A stretch of 64,000 nt of DNA, from NCBI GenBank assembly GCA_024509875.1, contig JAMPIV010009924.1, forward strand, positions 1 to 64,000, written 5' to 3'. Source of the DNA: Oreohelix idahoensis. Its lineage: Eukaryota > Mollusca > Gastropoda > Stylommatophora > Oreohelicidae. Under the pieces are notes generated by a model. It saw nothing but the letters and a program-made list of their open reading frames with translations. It did no database searches and was not told the DNA's origin. Positions 54,060 to 64,000 of the stretch are shown here, piece by piece. Each line of letters begins with the position of its first letter. The first letter of the stretch is position 1. The position numbers were made by a program, and so were the translations under genes.

Positions 54060-54684
54060 TCACCCTTCATCTGTTCAAGCAGCTTGTACCTTAAACAATC
54101 GTCTGCCAAGTTCTCCTGTCACGTGCCATCGGCTCAAGATCTTTCAATGCCTTCCTCGTTATTTTGATTTATGTCTCCATTTCTCTTCTCCGTGCGTTAT
54201 TCGGTCAACATCTGCGTCCGTTATCCTGGTGATTCCAAACCAAGGAATGCTCTGGTACTGTTATCAACAGGTTTCCTCAGTGTGTGTTTTATACATCTCC
54301 GGCGTGTTCTTTTCATCTCTTGTTCCACTGGTAATGATGATGATGACAAGTCGTATGTGATGGATGTTGTCTTGTATTTGTAGTCATTATGCTGTTAAGA
54401 AGAAGCTCCGAGCTATAAGCACCTAACTTCTCCAGTTATTTATAAACCTTGCAATAATGAATAAACACTAGGAAAGACATAATGCTCAGTTCACTGGTTC
54501 TTGCCATCAGTTACACATTGGTGACCTTGTCATACAATTTCAATCCTGCTATTCTATGTAAGCACCCGTTTATGAAAGTCTGTAACTTTTTGGTAGTTGT
54601 TTTTTATTGTTTCCATGTTTTCCCGTTTTCAGAGCCATAAAGTAGGACCTGCCTTGACATTTTAGTTGAAAATGTCTACTTTTT
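54060..54684 (-). mobile_element. LINE family B, decayed copy, 3' piece (with a short insert)
   Basis: The plus strand carries, in order, the antisense LINE B blocks CACGTGCCATCGGCTCAAG, TTATCAACAGGTTTCCTCAG, TCTTGTTCCACTGG, then GTTCTTGCCATCAGTTACAC and GTTTATGAAAGTCTGTAACT. Between the two CACTGG copies (near 54326-54331 and 54487-54492) a 155-bp element has inserted. No frame is open. The LINE continues at 55722-55990. Confidence 0.75.
54331..54490 (+). mobile_element. Short MITE/SINE-like insertion, right arm of the inverted pair
   Basis: Inserted in LINE B between TCCACTGG and TTCACTGG, a plausible 7-8-bp duplication. It begins TAATGATGATGATGA, contains the 107-bp match to 53929-54036, and carries AATAAA. 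It encodes nothing. Confidence 0.65.
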
Positions 54685-54694
54685 GTATTGGATT

Positions 54695-55710
54695 TTGTTT
54701 ATTTATTTTGTAGTATAAGAATACTCAGTAACCTTTATTGGGAGCAAACTGCAACAGTAAGATCGGGAAGGAATTATTCACCATACATAGACATAAAAAG
54801 AGGTGTCAGACAAGGTTGTGTGCTGTCCCCCTGCCTATTTAGTTTATACACCGAAAAAATTTTCAAACAGATACAGGAAATACCAGGACTGAACATCAGT
54901 GGAAGGTCAATAAACAACCTTAGATATGCAGATGATACCGTGTTGTTAGCTGAAAGCGAACAGGAGTTACAAGAACTAGTGAAGCAAGTGAACAGTATAA
55001 GTCATGAATATGGACTCGACATTAATATTGAGAAAACTAAAACTATGATAATTAGCAAAACAGACGATAAACTCACATTAAAGATAAGCGTAAATGGGAA
55101 AATCCTGGAACAAGTCAAGAGCTACGTATATCTTGGTCATATAATAACAGAAGATGTCAGATGTGAAACAGAAATCAAGAAGAGAATAGGAATGGCCAAA
55201 GCTACATTCAACAACATGAAACATATACTGACATCCAAACAGTTATCTCACAAATTAAAACTGAGAATCATAAAGTGTTATATATATTCTGCATTTCTGT
55301 ATGGTGCAGAAACATGTACGATGAATAAGCATTTGGAAGAAAGAATTGAGGCTCTTGAAATGTGGATATATAGAAGAATGGGGCGTATCTCATGGAAAGT
55401 GATGAAAACAAATAAGGAGGTCCTAGAAAATCTAGGTATGAAAAGAGAACTAATGAGAGAGGTCAAAGTTCGGCAGCTAAAATACTTTGGCCACATAAAA
55501 AGGCATAACACCTTGCAGAAGACCATAACAGAAGGGAGAGTTGAAGGCAAACGTGCAAGGGGAAGAAAGCGCTATAAGTGGGAAGATAACATCAAGAGAT
55601 GGACAGGAAAGAGTCTATCAGAGTGCACCACCAAGACAAGAGACAGAAGACGTTAGAGATCCATTACAGCCAACCTTCGTTGTGGAGATGGCAACTGATG
55701 ATGATGATGA
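54695..55710 (+). mobile_element. LINE family C, 5'-truncated, open frame intact
   Basis: A plus-strand RT fragment of about 315 codons without a break: RGVRQGCVLSPCLFSLYTEK, NNLRYADDTVLLAESEQELQ (YADD), YVYLGHIITED, FLYGAETCTMNKHLEERIEA, RQLKYFGHIKRH, RARGRKRYKWEDNIKRWTG, stop at 55654-55656. Tail (TGA)n. Flanked by GTATTGGATT (54685-54694) and GTATTGGGATT (55711-55721). It is distinct from families A and B and sits inside decayed LINE B. Any start codon here is an accident of truncation. Confidence 0.85.
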
Positions 55711-55721
55711 GTATTGGGATT

Positions 55722-55990
55722 AATTTCGTTTGATTGCCATATATTTGGAAAAGCCATGAAAATTCCTCTTGCCATTTGTATTGTTTTTTTAATATAATTG
55801 TCTTTTCCTCCAACTTTGTCTAAATTGTTGCCAAGATAAACATGTGTGTCCACATCTTGTAAATATTTATCTCCGAGTGCAATCTTTATATCGTTTGCCG
55901 CAGTTATTCTCATATTCTTTTTTTAATTTTTCTCTGTGTATTTTTAGACCCAGTCAAGTATTCCCATTTTGTCTTACATCAGGTTACGAT
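55722..55990 (-). mobile_element. LINE family B, decayed copy, 5' piece
   Basis: The minus strand reads MRITAANDIKIALGDKYLQD, VDTHVYLGNNLDKVGGKDNY and KTIQMARGIFMAFPNIWQSN, the part of LINE B upstream of the 54060-54684 piece. LINE C split the two. More diverged than copies 1 and 2, so an older insertion or a subfamily. Confidence 0.78.
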
Positions 55991-57500
55991 TACGGTACCA
56001 TCATTATCATCATCGTCCTCTGTGTAAGCTCTTTGAGGTGCATGTAATGACCACTGATGTGCTTTCCTAGAATGAAGGCTGCATCAAAGAACTTCATGTA
56101 CTCTTGCAGTACTGGTTTATGTAACAATTTTATTACATATGAAAAGATTGCCGGCACATTATTCCCCCTCTTATGGTGTACCTGATTGAACAATGGTTGT
56201 ATTCTTACTTCGGCTCGTCAGAGAACCCCGAAAGCTAGACGGAATTGTTACTTTATCGATCAGTAGGAAACCTAAGTAAAGTATGACATTTTTTATTATT
56301 TTATTTATTTTAAATTCAACATTATTTCTAATTTCAGATATGCTCAACAAGGTCGTACCACCCCCCAGTCCGCAACACCTGCCAATCCGATCTTACTCAA
56401 GTTGTCTCACTGATATGGCTATTCTCAATTTCCACCATAAAACTGGCATAAACAAAGCAAACGTAATGCTCCAAGAACCGGCTTCCAGCAAATGATAATC
56501 GAATGCAGACTTAACTGTCAGTATCGCCCGGGTGAATCTTAGTATCGCTGACATCAATACAGGAGTGCAGTATTGTGTCGTACTAGCCGTACTAGCAAGT
56601 GATAACCGCCTTTTGGTGGCCGCTTGTACATGCTGAGACAGCCAAAGTGGCATGCACAAATTATACAACCAAAGTGGCATGTAGCATATCATTTTTCGTC
56701 CTCTAGCAAGAAGCCAGGGCTAGGTACGTGTTCAGCGACTGATACTGCTGCTACGTGCTAGACATTGTTCTAGGACTCTTGAGAGTTTACTTCCAGTGCC
56801 TTCGATAGGTCACCTACGTCATCATTAATTATAAGATGTTCCTATTAATTGCAAAATCTGCTCAGCTTGTTAATATGTTATTGTTGCTCAGACTGAGATT
56901 AGCAGACATCAACTGACAGTTGGAACAACTCAATAAGAATTAGCAACCCTTCAATGCATATCCGCCACTCTAGAGGGTTTGGGGCTGTGGGCAATTCTGA
57001 TACGCCCGTCAGGTTGCTGTATTTCACGTCACTACGAAACAAACTTTTAATGGTAAAACCTGTAGGTTTAATATGAATAGTGACATCGCTGATTTATACA
57101 TTTAAATGTTTTAATGTGGAAAGTGTGAGAATGTGAAAGAAAGAAAAAAGAAAGACAGCCATACAGAAAGAAAAAAAAGACAGACAGACAGATAGACATT
57201 CAAACAAACATTAGGAAAAAAAGAAACAAACACAAATTGTTCATTATGGGTAGATGTGTATAAATTACAATATGTGGACATGTTTATTTCATAGAAATAA
57301 AGTATACTTTATGAGAATATTGAAACCGATATTTTGTAATAACACGCTCAGTCAGATTTTGTCTTTCACTGGGACTACACATTGCCTGAGACATTTAGGA
57401 ATATTGCTGAGCAAGCAATGACGCCCGAGACAGTGGCCCATAACGTCCTAACTTAGGGACGGCTCTATATTTTTATTAGAAAAAATATATAAAAAAAAAA
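55991..57500. other. Gene-free stretch
   Basis: No gene is recognised. AAAG/AGAC-rich low-complexity sequence lies at 57135-57200. The short frames seen here have no family signature. Confidence 0.45.
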
Positions 57501-57985
57501 AGAATCTTCAACTTAAATGTAAAGTCAGTCCCATTGTATGACTCTCAAACACAGAGAAAAACAACAATTTTTGTGACTCTGAAACACAGAGAAAAACAAC
57601 AACCAAAAAGCTACAGACTTTCATCAATGGGCGCTTGCGTAGGATTGAAGTTGTATGACAAGATCACTAATGTGAAGCTGATGATGAGAACCAGACAAGT
57701 GGCAGTGGAAAAAGGAAAAGAGAACCAGACAAGTGGCAGTAGAAAGATGAGGAAGATACGTTCGTTGATAGCATCACAATGCAGCTCTTGTTCTGGAATC
57801 ACTAAGGTAAAACAAGTAGGTTGACTGAAAAACACACCGAAAAAAGAAATGGAGATAGAAATACAAATTATAAGCAAGATATGGAAAGACCTGAAGCTGA
57901 TGTCACGGGACAGGAAAACCTGGCGTAAGTTTGTTGAAGATCTATGGTCCTTGGGAAGTGGAAACGAGATGATGATACCTTCTGT
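57501..57985 (+). mobile_element. LINE family B, decayed copy on the plus strand
   Basis: Reads RIFNLNVKSVPLYDSQTQRK, a duplicated GACTCT..AACACAGAGAAAAACAACAA stretch, KSYRLSSMGACVG..LYDKITNVKL, then a duplicated AGAACCAGACAAGTGGCAGT, and finally EIQIISKIWKDLKLMSRDRK. Two internal short duplications and several indels. Only the C-terminal third is present. Confidence 0.7.
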
Positions 57986-58730
57986 CCAGCTCACTTTTAT
58001 TATTTCTAGAAGTTTCTTTTCCAATGTGTTTTAACAGTTCATTTGTGATTCCATCCTTTACTTGGGATGTCTTCGTCTGAACAATACTTGCTTTCAACGA
58101 GAAGTCTGGCTTAGTGCAAGGGACACAATCAACAAAATATAAAATGTCTTTCTAGACTGCTTTCCCTGTCATGTCTGTTCATTATTCATAAGTAAAAAAC
58201 TAAAATCTCAATTATTTTCAGAAATTACTAATAATTGAACTGATATTAAACGGTAAAAATCGTATATATTTTCATTACATGTATTTTTGTTTCAGTGACT
58301 ATTCATTTTATTTGTGAATAAGAGAACACTATACGAAACAACATTTATTAAAAAATATAAAGGACAGCACACATATATGGTTCCCAGATACCCTAATCTT
58401 AAAAAATTAGGACGAACATCAGTGAGAAGGGAAGCCAGATAGATGAAGGACACAGCCGGCAGTTGATGGTTTAGGCTTTCAATTTCATACATCCTAGCAA
58501 ACTTTCTGTCCACTTCACAATCATAATTTCGTATCTAATAGCAGTTTCAAAAAAGAAAGAAAGAAAGACAGGTTAACAGAAAGAAAGACCGACAGACAAA
58601 AAGAGGACACCTAGAGAACAGAGAAATAATTCTGCACAACCGACAGAAAAGCACAATACACGCGCAAGAAGAAAGCGCTCTCTGCATTTCTATAATATCC
58701 CTACGTGTAACAACAACAAGGACAACATTA
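57986..58730. other. Gene-free stretch
   Basis: No gene or bounded element is recognised. Confidence 0.45.
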
Positions 58731-58732
58731 GA

Positions 58733-58862
58733 CAATCTCTGCAGGACTGAGGACTAGAATGGAACCAGGCCAGAAGGAAGACAGCCGATAGAATAGTATG
58801 GCGCTGTCTCTTCCCAACCTCTACACCTCATGATAGAAGAGGAACGACTAAGTAAGTAAGTA
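58733..58862 (+). mobile_element. LINE family A, very short 3' end (copy 4)
   Basis: About 130 bp matching the last codons of LINE A (GACTAGAATGGAACCAGGCC, AGCCGATAGAATAGTATGGC, CCCAACCTCTACACCTCATG) and the (TAAG)n tail. The flanks share TAACAACAA/TAACAGCAA, a plausible duplication. Confidence 0.8.
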
Positions 58863-59162
58863 ACAGCAAGAACAAATATACAGGACTTTATCACGTTTTG
58901 GCGAGGTGCTCTTCGTTCAACCTATACGCAAGGCGCTCCGGTTGTATGAGGGCGCATGTTTCAAAACAAAAGACCACGTTGATTGGTAGATGTTTTATAA
59001 AGTGCGTGACCTTACTGCTAAATCGTTCATTTCTTTATTCTTTCTTTTCGTTGCTGCTTATGCGATGAAGTTCATCGGGTGATTTATACATGATCTACTT
59101 CGACGATCTAGTGCACATCCCCATGTGCACTCTGGAGTGCTTTCACATTTTGTTTCCTTCTA
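58863..59162. other. Gene-free stretch
   Basis: ACGTTTTGGCGAGGTGCTC at about 58892 resembles CTCGTTTTGGCGTGGCACGC at about 53462, possibly a shared old repeat. Otherwise nothing is seen. Confidence 0.4.
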
Positions 59163-60948
59163 TGTGGACTTCAGAAAAATACATCACCACAGCAAGAGTG
59201 CGCATGCAGGATTCACTGCTAGCCCTTGAAAGTTGGTCCAGAAAGTGGCTGCTCAAAATTTATGAACAAAAAACAACACACACTATTTTTACCTTGTCAA
59301 ACAAACCACAGTAAGCAAAGCTACAACTAAATGGGCAGGCAGTACGAGAAGATGAAACACCAACATACTTAGGAATCACACTAGACCGCCGAATGACGTG
59401 GAAATCACAGATAACCAAATTTACAGCTAAAGGCAAAACTTAGCATGGCCATCATGAAAAAGTTAGCTGGTACCACATGGGGTGCTGATGAGAATATCCT
59501 CAAAAAGCTGTACACAGGCAGAGTCAGACCTGCTATGGAATACGGCATCACAGCTTGGTCGACGGCAGCAAAGTCAAATTTTGACAGAGTAAACAGACTC
59601 CAAAACCAAGCAGCACGTATTATAACAGGGGCCCTAAAGTCCACAAAAATCAACCATATGGAAAACATCACAGGGCAGACGTGACAGCAGAGTCCTACAA
59701 CAAAATGAAAAATTTAAGAGACTCGAAGGACACCCCATGTTCCAAAGAATGAATAATCTAGGAAGAGGCAGGCTCAAGCGAACTAACTTTGTGGCCCACG
59801 CAAAAGAAAAAAATTAGCAAAAATACCATGCTAGCAAGCTCAGTTCCAAAGAAAATACCAACAAGCACGCTGTGGAAAATAAGATGCTTTCCTGAGCTAA
59901 AATCTGATATTCCAGACATTGAAAGTAAGGGAACACAGACAGAAACACAAAGAAAGTGTATAGCAACCAAGTATATTGACCAAAAACTCCCAGCAAAGCT
60001 TTGGACACATGCATATACTGATGGTTCAGAAAAAAATGCGGTTGAAAATTTGGGGTGCCGGCATCCTTAGAAAATTAAAGAGCAGAATCCACTCTATGGC
60101 AATTGCCACTGGCAGATACTGCAATAACATCTGTGCTGAAGCAGAAGCCCTGAAACAGGCAGCGGAAACTCTTATTGAAAGCAAAGCACGGACAGAAAAA
60201 CAGATAGTAATCTTTACAGATGCCCTCTCAGTAATAACAGCGCTGAAGAGCCACCATGCTAAAGGATTGAAAGATCTGATAATCTGGTCAAATGCTTCAA
60301 CAAGTGCACAATCCAGTGGATACCAGCCCATTGCAACATACCAGGAAATGAGGAGGCAGACAAACTTGCTAAGAAAGGAGGTGCCTTACAACAAAATGAT
60401 ATAGAGACAACTTACGCAATGGCAAAGACTACTATAAAGGCTACATTCAAGTCCAAATGGGAAAGAGAGCACCTGGGCCATTTGAAAAATGACGCATATC
60501 ATCAACTATCCAGGAAAGAACAGGTCATCATTTTTCGGCTACGGACTGGACACAACAGATTGAGATACCATCTATACCACAAATACAAAATTGGTGCAAC
60601 AGATCTCTGCACCAGCGGTACCAGCCCGATGACAGTCGAACACCTGCTGCAGTACTGCCCAACCTACAGTAATGAACGGAGAAGTTTATGGCAACAACCC
60701 ACTTCTGTCAACGAAAAACTGTTTGGAGATGTCGGGAACCTTGAGTTGACTACTGCCTTTATTAGTCATAAATGTGGAGGTCTGAAGGCGAACGAGATGT
60801 CGGCAACCTTGAGTTGACTACTGCCTTTATTAGTCATAAATGTGGAGGTCTGAAGGCGAACGAGATGTCGGCAACCTTGAGTTGACTACTGCCTTTATTA
60901 GAGTCATAAATGTTTAAGTCTGAAAGCGAACGAGGAAGAAGAAGAAGT
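59163..60948 (+). mobile_element. RNase-H-bearing LINE (family D), 5'-truncated and decayed
   Basis: Starts just after the RT catalytic box: SEKYITTARVRMQDSLLALE, ETPTYLGITLDRRMTWKSQI, MAIMKKLAGTTWGADENILK, YTGRVRPAMEYGITAWSTAA. After many frameshifts comes RNase H: WTHAYTDGSEKNA (Asp), CAEAEALKQAAETLIESK (Glu), IVIFTDALSVITALKSHH (Asp), WIPAHCNIPGNEEADKLAKK (His/Asp block). The C-terminus RLRTGHNRLRYHLYHKYKIG and VEHLLQYCPTY is the zinc-knuckle region. The last 68 bp are tandemly repeated. The tail is (GAA)n. At least five frame breaks; dead. Confidence 0.85.
60728..60935 (+). repeat. 68-bp tandem repeat at the LINE D 3' end
   Basis: Units begin GATGTCGG(G/C)AACCTTGAGT at 60728, 60796 and 60864. 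The first two are almost identical. The third has a 2-bp insertion and a few changes and leads into the GAA tail. Each unit carries an in-frame stop, so the protein end lies in the first units. Confidence 0.9.
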
Positions 60949-61446
60949 GTCCTTCTCTCTGTTACTCCTCGATTTAATATTTTTCCTGATGTCGCCCGTT
61001 ACGTTGTTGTTGTTTTGTTGTTGTTTTGATGCAATGATGGGTGGAGATCGGGCACTCAAACTCTGATCATTGTTGCCTCTTCTCGTTCCATCTTGGTCTA
61101 CCCTGTTCAACCTGAAAGTTGGTTATAATTGGGGTATTTAGTGTCATTTTATTTACTAATTTTGTATTCAATTTAAATAACTGTTGTCTTTTGCAGTTGC
61201 TGATTTTTATTTATATTAGTATTTGTCAATTTTATTTTCTCTTTTGTATTGTTTCTAGATAACTATTGTCCTTTACACTTGGTTTTAATTTGTATTAGTA
61301 TTTGTTCTTTTTGAGTTGTTGTCCCTTTTTTTTAATAACTTGTCTTTCCTTGTCCTATGAGTAGTTATTTTTTTTTTTGTTAATGCTTTGTTAGTTCTTG
61401 CTGCTTAATTTCTATTTAGTTGGGTGATTTTCCTGAAGTTCTAACC
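60949..61446. other. Spacer and probable 3' UTR of the minus-strand LINE
   Basis: T-rich, non-coding. Much of it is likely the 3' untranslated region of the LINE that reads leftward from 62368. The boundary between the two elements is not resolved. Confidence 0.45.
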
Positions 61447-62368
61447 TTATATTTTTTCCTTTGTTTTATGTATATATCTTTTAAGTATTGATTGGGCATC
61501 TCTTGGGGCATCTATACTTAAAACCTTATCACCTGTTAAGTCTATACTGTGATTTCTATAGTAAGTTTTTAATTCAAGCCTTTGTTGTTCATACTTTTTA
61601 CAGTGGATCAGGTAGTGGTCTATGTCATTCTCTTCCTGACATTCTTGGCAGTGTGGTTCTTCTACCATGAAGTATGCTGCACCGAGTCAGAGACGCCACA
61701 GTTTTTTGTTCGATGGTATCTTTAATTCTTCTCTGACCTGGCATGTCCTCGTTGGTTCTTTCAGCAGTTTGAACGCGTGTCTGCCTTTTCTACTTTCCTT
61801 CCATGTTGTCTTCCATTCCTCGTTTATAGTTTCCTTCACTTGGCTCTTGATCTCTGACCTTCCCAGTCCTGCTTTTATATTGTTTTTACTTGTTCTTCCC
61901 TTCTTGGCATTCTGGTCTGCCAACTCGTTGCCAGCTATACCTATGTGTGCTGGAACCCACACTAGCCTCACACTACATCCTCTGTTCTCTAGTGATGTAT
62001 TAATTGCTAGAATTTCTTCCTTTATGTCTGGCCGGCTACATTTACCTGGGTGTTCTAGTGCTTGTAGTGATGATAGTGAGTCTGTAAATATCGTAACAGC
62101 TTCTGGTGGGTTATCTTCGATTATTTCTAGACTTTTAAGAATTGCTACCATCTCTGCAGTAAAAATCGATGCCCCTTACGTTATACTGTAGCTCTTTTTT
62201 ATTCCCCATTGTGGTATTACAACTCCGGCACCTAGTTGCCCACTATCACCCTTGGATCCATCAGTGTAGACGGCCAGACTTTGTTTAGTTAGTTGCTCTA
62301 TGAACTTTCTACTTATCATTTTGGCTTCCTTATCTTCTATGTTTTGTTTGATCTTTTCAGTAAGTGAG
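61447..62368 (-). mobile_element. RNase-H-bearing LINE (family E), 3' part, nearly open
   Basis: Minus strand: KTKQSLAVYTDGSKGDSGQL (Asp in YTDGS), GAGVVIPQWGIKKSYSIT then a TAA (62176-62178), GASIFTAEMVAILKSLEIIE (Glu), AVTIFTDSLSSLQALEHPGK (Asp), LVWVPAHIGIAGNELADQNA. The frame runs on to the zinc knuckle EPHCQECQEENDIDHYLIHC and stops at 61447. There is one stop and one frame change near 61690. It is a different family from D, being more like the R1/I-type RNase H of arthropod LINEs. The 5' side is cut at 62368 by LTR-like sequence. Confidence 0.82.
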
Positions 62369-64000
62369 TGTTACGCACAAATAATTACTTTTTTCCAAGG
62401 TCTTTGTATGATCGTTTTTCGTATGTATGATCATTATTTGACTGAAATGCATGTTATATATATTTTATGGTCAAAGGGACAGAACCCGATATATCGATAC
62501 TGCTATTTTTTATGAGTTTACCTCCTCTTGTATAGAGACACGTTCGGTCTATAATGTCTTGAACGAAGCGTGACCATATCTCCTTATTTGGTAGTATCAG
62601 TCAACTGTTGTAGATGTTTGAAACCTTTCTTAACGCTTCTGTTCATGTCCATAAAAGGCGCGACTGTGTAAGACTTTTATCTCGAATGTTCTTAGTATCG
62701 TCTTATTGTGAACAGCGACTCAGAGATTGTCACTCTGCGCATGTCTCGACTGGGTTGTCGTTTTGTTGTTCCGCCCAGGTCGGGGAGTTGAGAAATGGAC
62801 TGATTAGCGAGCGGACGCGACTGCGTCTTGTGATTCTCTGAGGGAAATACATTGTCTTTGTGAGTTAGTTAGCTAACTAGACTATTTCCCCGTATTATTC
62901 AAGCCTGCCTGGAGGCATATGTTCATGGTTGATTTTCCGAAATAAGGTAATTCCTCTTGTATCGAACTTTAGGCTATCATCTAGAGGTTCGTCATTTTGT
63001 CGCCTTTTTGCTCGCCTGTGTGATTCAAAATGGAGAGGTACTTTGACTAGGATTAAGTCACCGGTATCTTTATACCTGAACTAGTTATATATCTATGGGT
63101 CGCTCTAGACCAACAAGACTATTGTCTGTGTTCCAGGATTCGTTATATCAGAGATCACGTCCAAGTCAGATGGTTAGACTTAGGAAGGTTATAAAGGTCG
63201 AGCTGACCTGTAATCCATGTATGCTACTCACGTGCAGACAGTAAACGGACGTATTGTATACATCTGATCTGCTAGCATCAGGAAGGAATAATTATTATTG
63301 TCTATGAACATTAAGGATCTGCAGCTGACCACGGTTGCAGAAGTTATATGTATTATTTATCAAGCTTCGCTATGATATTTGTTTTCCATACAACTATTGA
63401 GTATTGACTTCTACATGACTGTCAGTTAACATGAGTTTGAATGCTGCATTCGTTGTACTATGCCGATGATAACATAAGTATCATGACTGTTTTGTGGCGT
63501 GCAATAAATGGTATAAACCTAAAGCGAAGTTACCATTTCTATGACTCTACACGTCATGTTGCCTGTGGTGTACCCTGAACTGTTCTACTGCAACACACAC
63601 ACAGCAACAATCTAAACCAGATAAGACACCCACATCTTGCATTGTAATACCTGGTGTCGATAGAGGTGGTAATTTGACGGCATCCTAATTCCACCCTTAT
63701 CAATTCATGGTGGCCAATAGTTGGTTTATTCTGGTACCAACTCTCAAGGGGGTCAACAAACCCAGACATCATCAGCAGACTACAAGACAACATTGCAGTT
63801 GCTATTCATCACCTTTGATGAAATTTTTTTGAAAGACGCAGCAGTACTGACAGTTGTTGATATTTTGAAACTACCCGGCGCTGCTCGGCGGTATTGAAGT
63901 TTGTCTACAAATAGAAGGACAAGTACCGAGCGAATGGATTTCCTGATCTGTTGAGAAGAAGGACAAGTGCCGTAACAACTGTTCCGGTCTCAGAATTACT
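62369..64000 (+). mobile_element. LTR-like sequence running off the right edge
   Basis: From TGTTACGCACAAATAATTAC (62369), directly abutting the interrupted LINE, to the window end there is no host-like gene. TGCAATAAATGG at 63502 may be a polyadenylation signal. TGGTGTCGATAGAGGTGG at about 63652 looks like a leucine-tRNA-type primer-binding site. This would make 62369 to about 63640 a 5' LTR and the rest internal leader. The second LTR would lie outside the window, so this is only a proposal. Confidence 0.35.

Overview
This is animal nuclear DNA, most likely from a mollusc, with a gastropod as my best guess. The basis is the mix of retroelements: three RTE-like LINE families, a CR1/L2-like LINE with an esterase-type ORF1, RNase-H-bearing LINEs, a Penelope-like element, Ty3/gypsy sequence, hAT and CACTA-like DNA transposons, and tRNA-type SINEs. 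It also shows AT-rich intergenic DNA, minisatellites, no operons and no bacterial-style gene packing. The species call is inference. Only one candidate host exon is visible, a small two-membrane-span protein at 29243-29680. Almost everything else is transposable elements, often one inside another.

Layout. 1-1330: 3' end of a Ty3/gypsy element, polypurine tract and LTR. 3337-3640: a 30-bp minisatellite. 3850-4694: LINE family A. 5387-6285: C-terminus of a ZMYM1-like hAT transposase, cut by a SINE (6283-6586). 7340-7936: a 140-bp direct repeat pair. 8179-9380: a non-autonomous hAT-like element. 10160-20802: one hAT transposon with 14-bp terminal inverted repeats, whose transposase gene is broken into pieces by a LINE (11054-11867), a 2.19-kb LTR-like insert (11926-14115) and a LINE block (15546-20257) that itself carries a 2.03-kb LTR-like insert (16607-18638). 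20803-25454: LTR-like pieces, a SINE, a LINE tail and a 39/43-bp minisatellite. 25455-28529: a nearly intact Penelope-like element.

28600-33700: dispersed repeats, the candidate host exon, a second LTR related to the first, and a 31-bp minisatellite with a SINE inside. 33710-36459: an LTR-like insert splitting that minisatellite and carrying LINE A. 38017-47606: LINE A holding a complete 7.4-kb CR1/L2-like LINE. 47656-49709: a CACTA-type element with a non-canonical transposase. 49962-53299: G77 and C46 tracts flanking a second gene of similar style. 53900-58000: decayed LINE B, a LINE C insertion and an inverted pair of short repeats. 59163-62368: two RNase-H LINEs pointing tail to tail. 62369-64000: LTR-like sequence running off the edge.

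The nesting gives a relative history. In each best case the host reading frame closes exactly when the insert and one target-site copy are removed, which is strong internal evidence for the boundaries. Three breaks in otherwise good reading frames are one-base expansions of A/T runs, so some may be consensus errors rather than true mutations.
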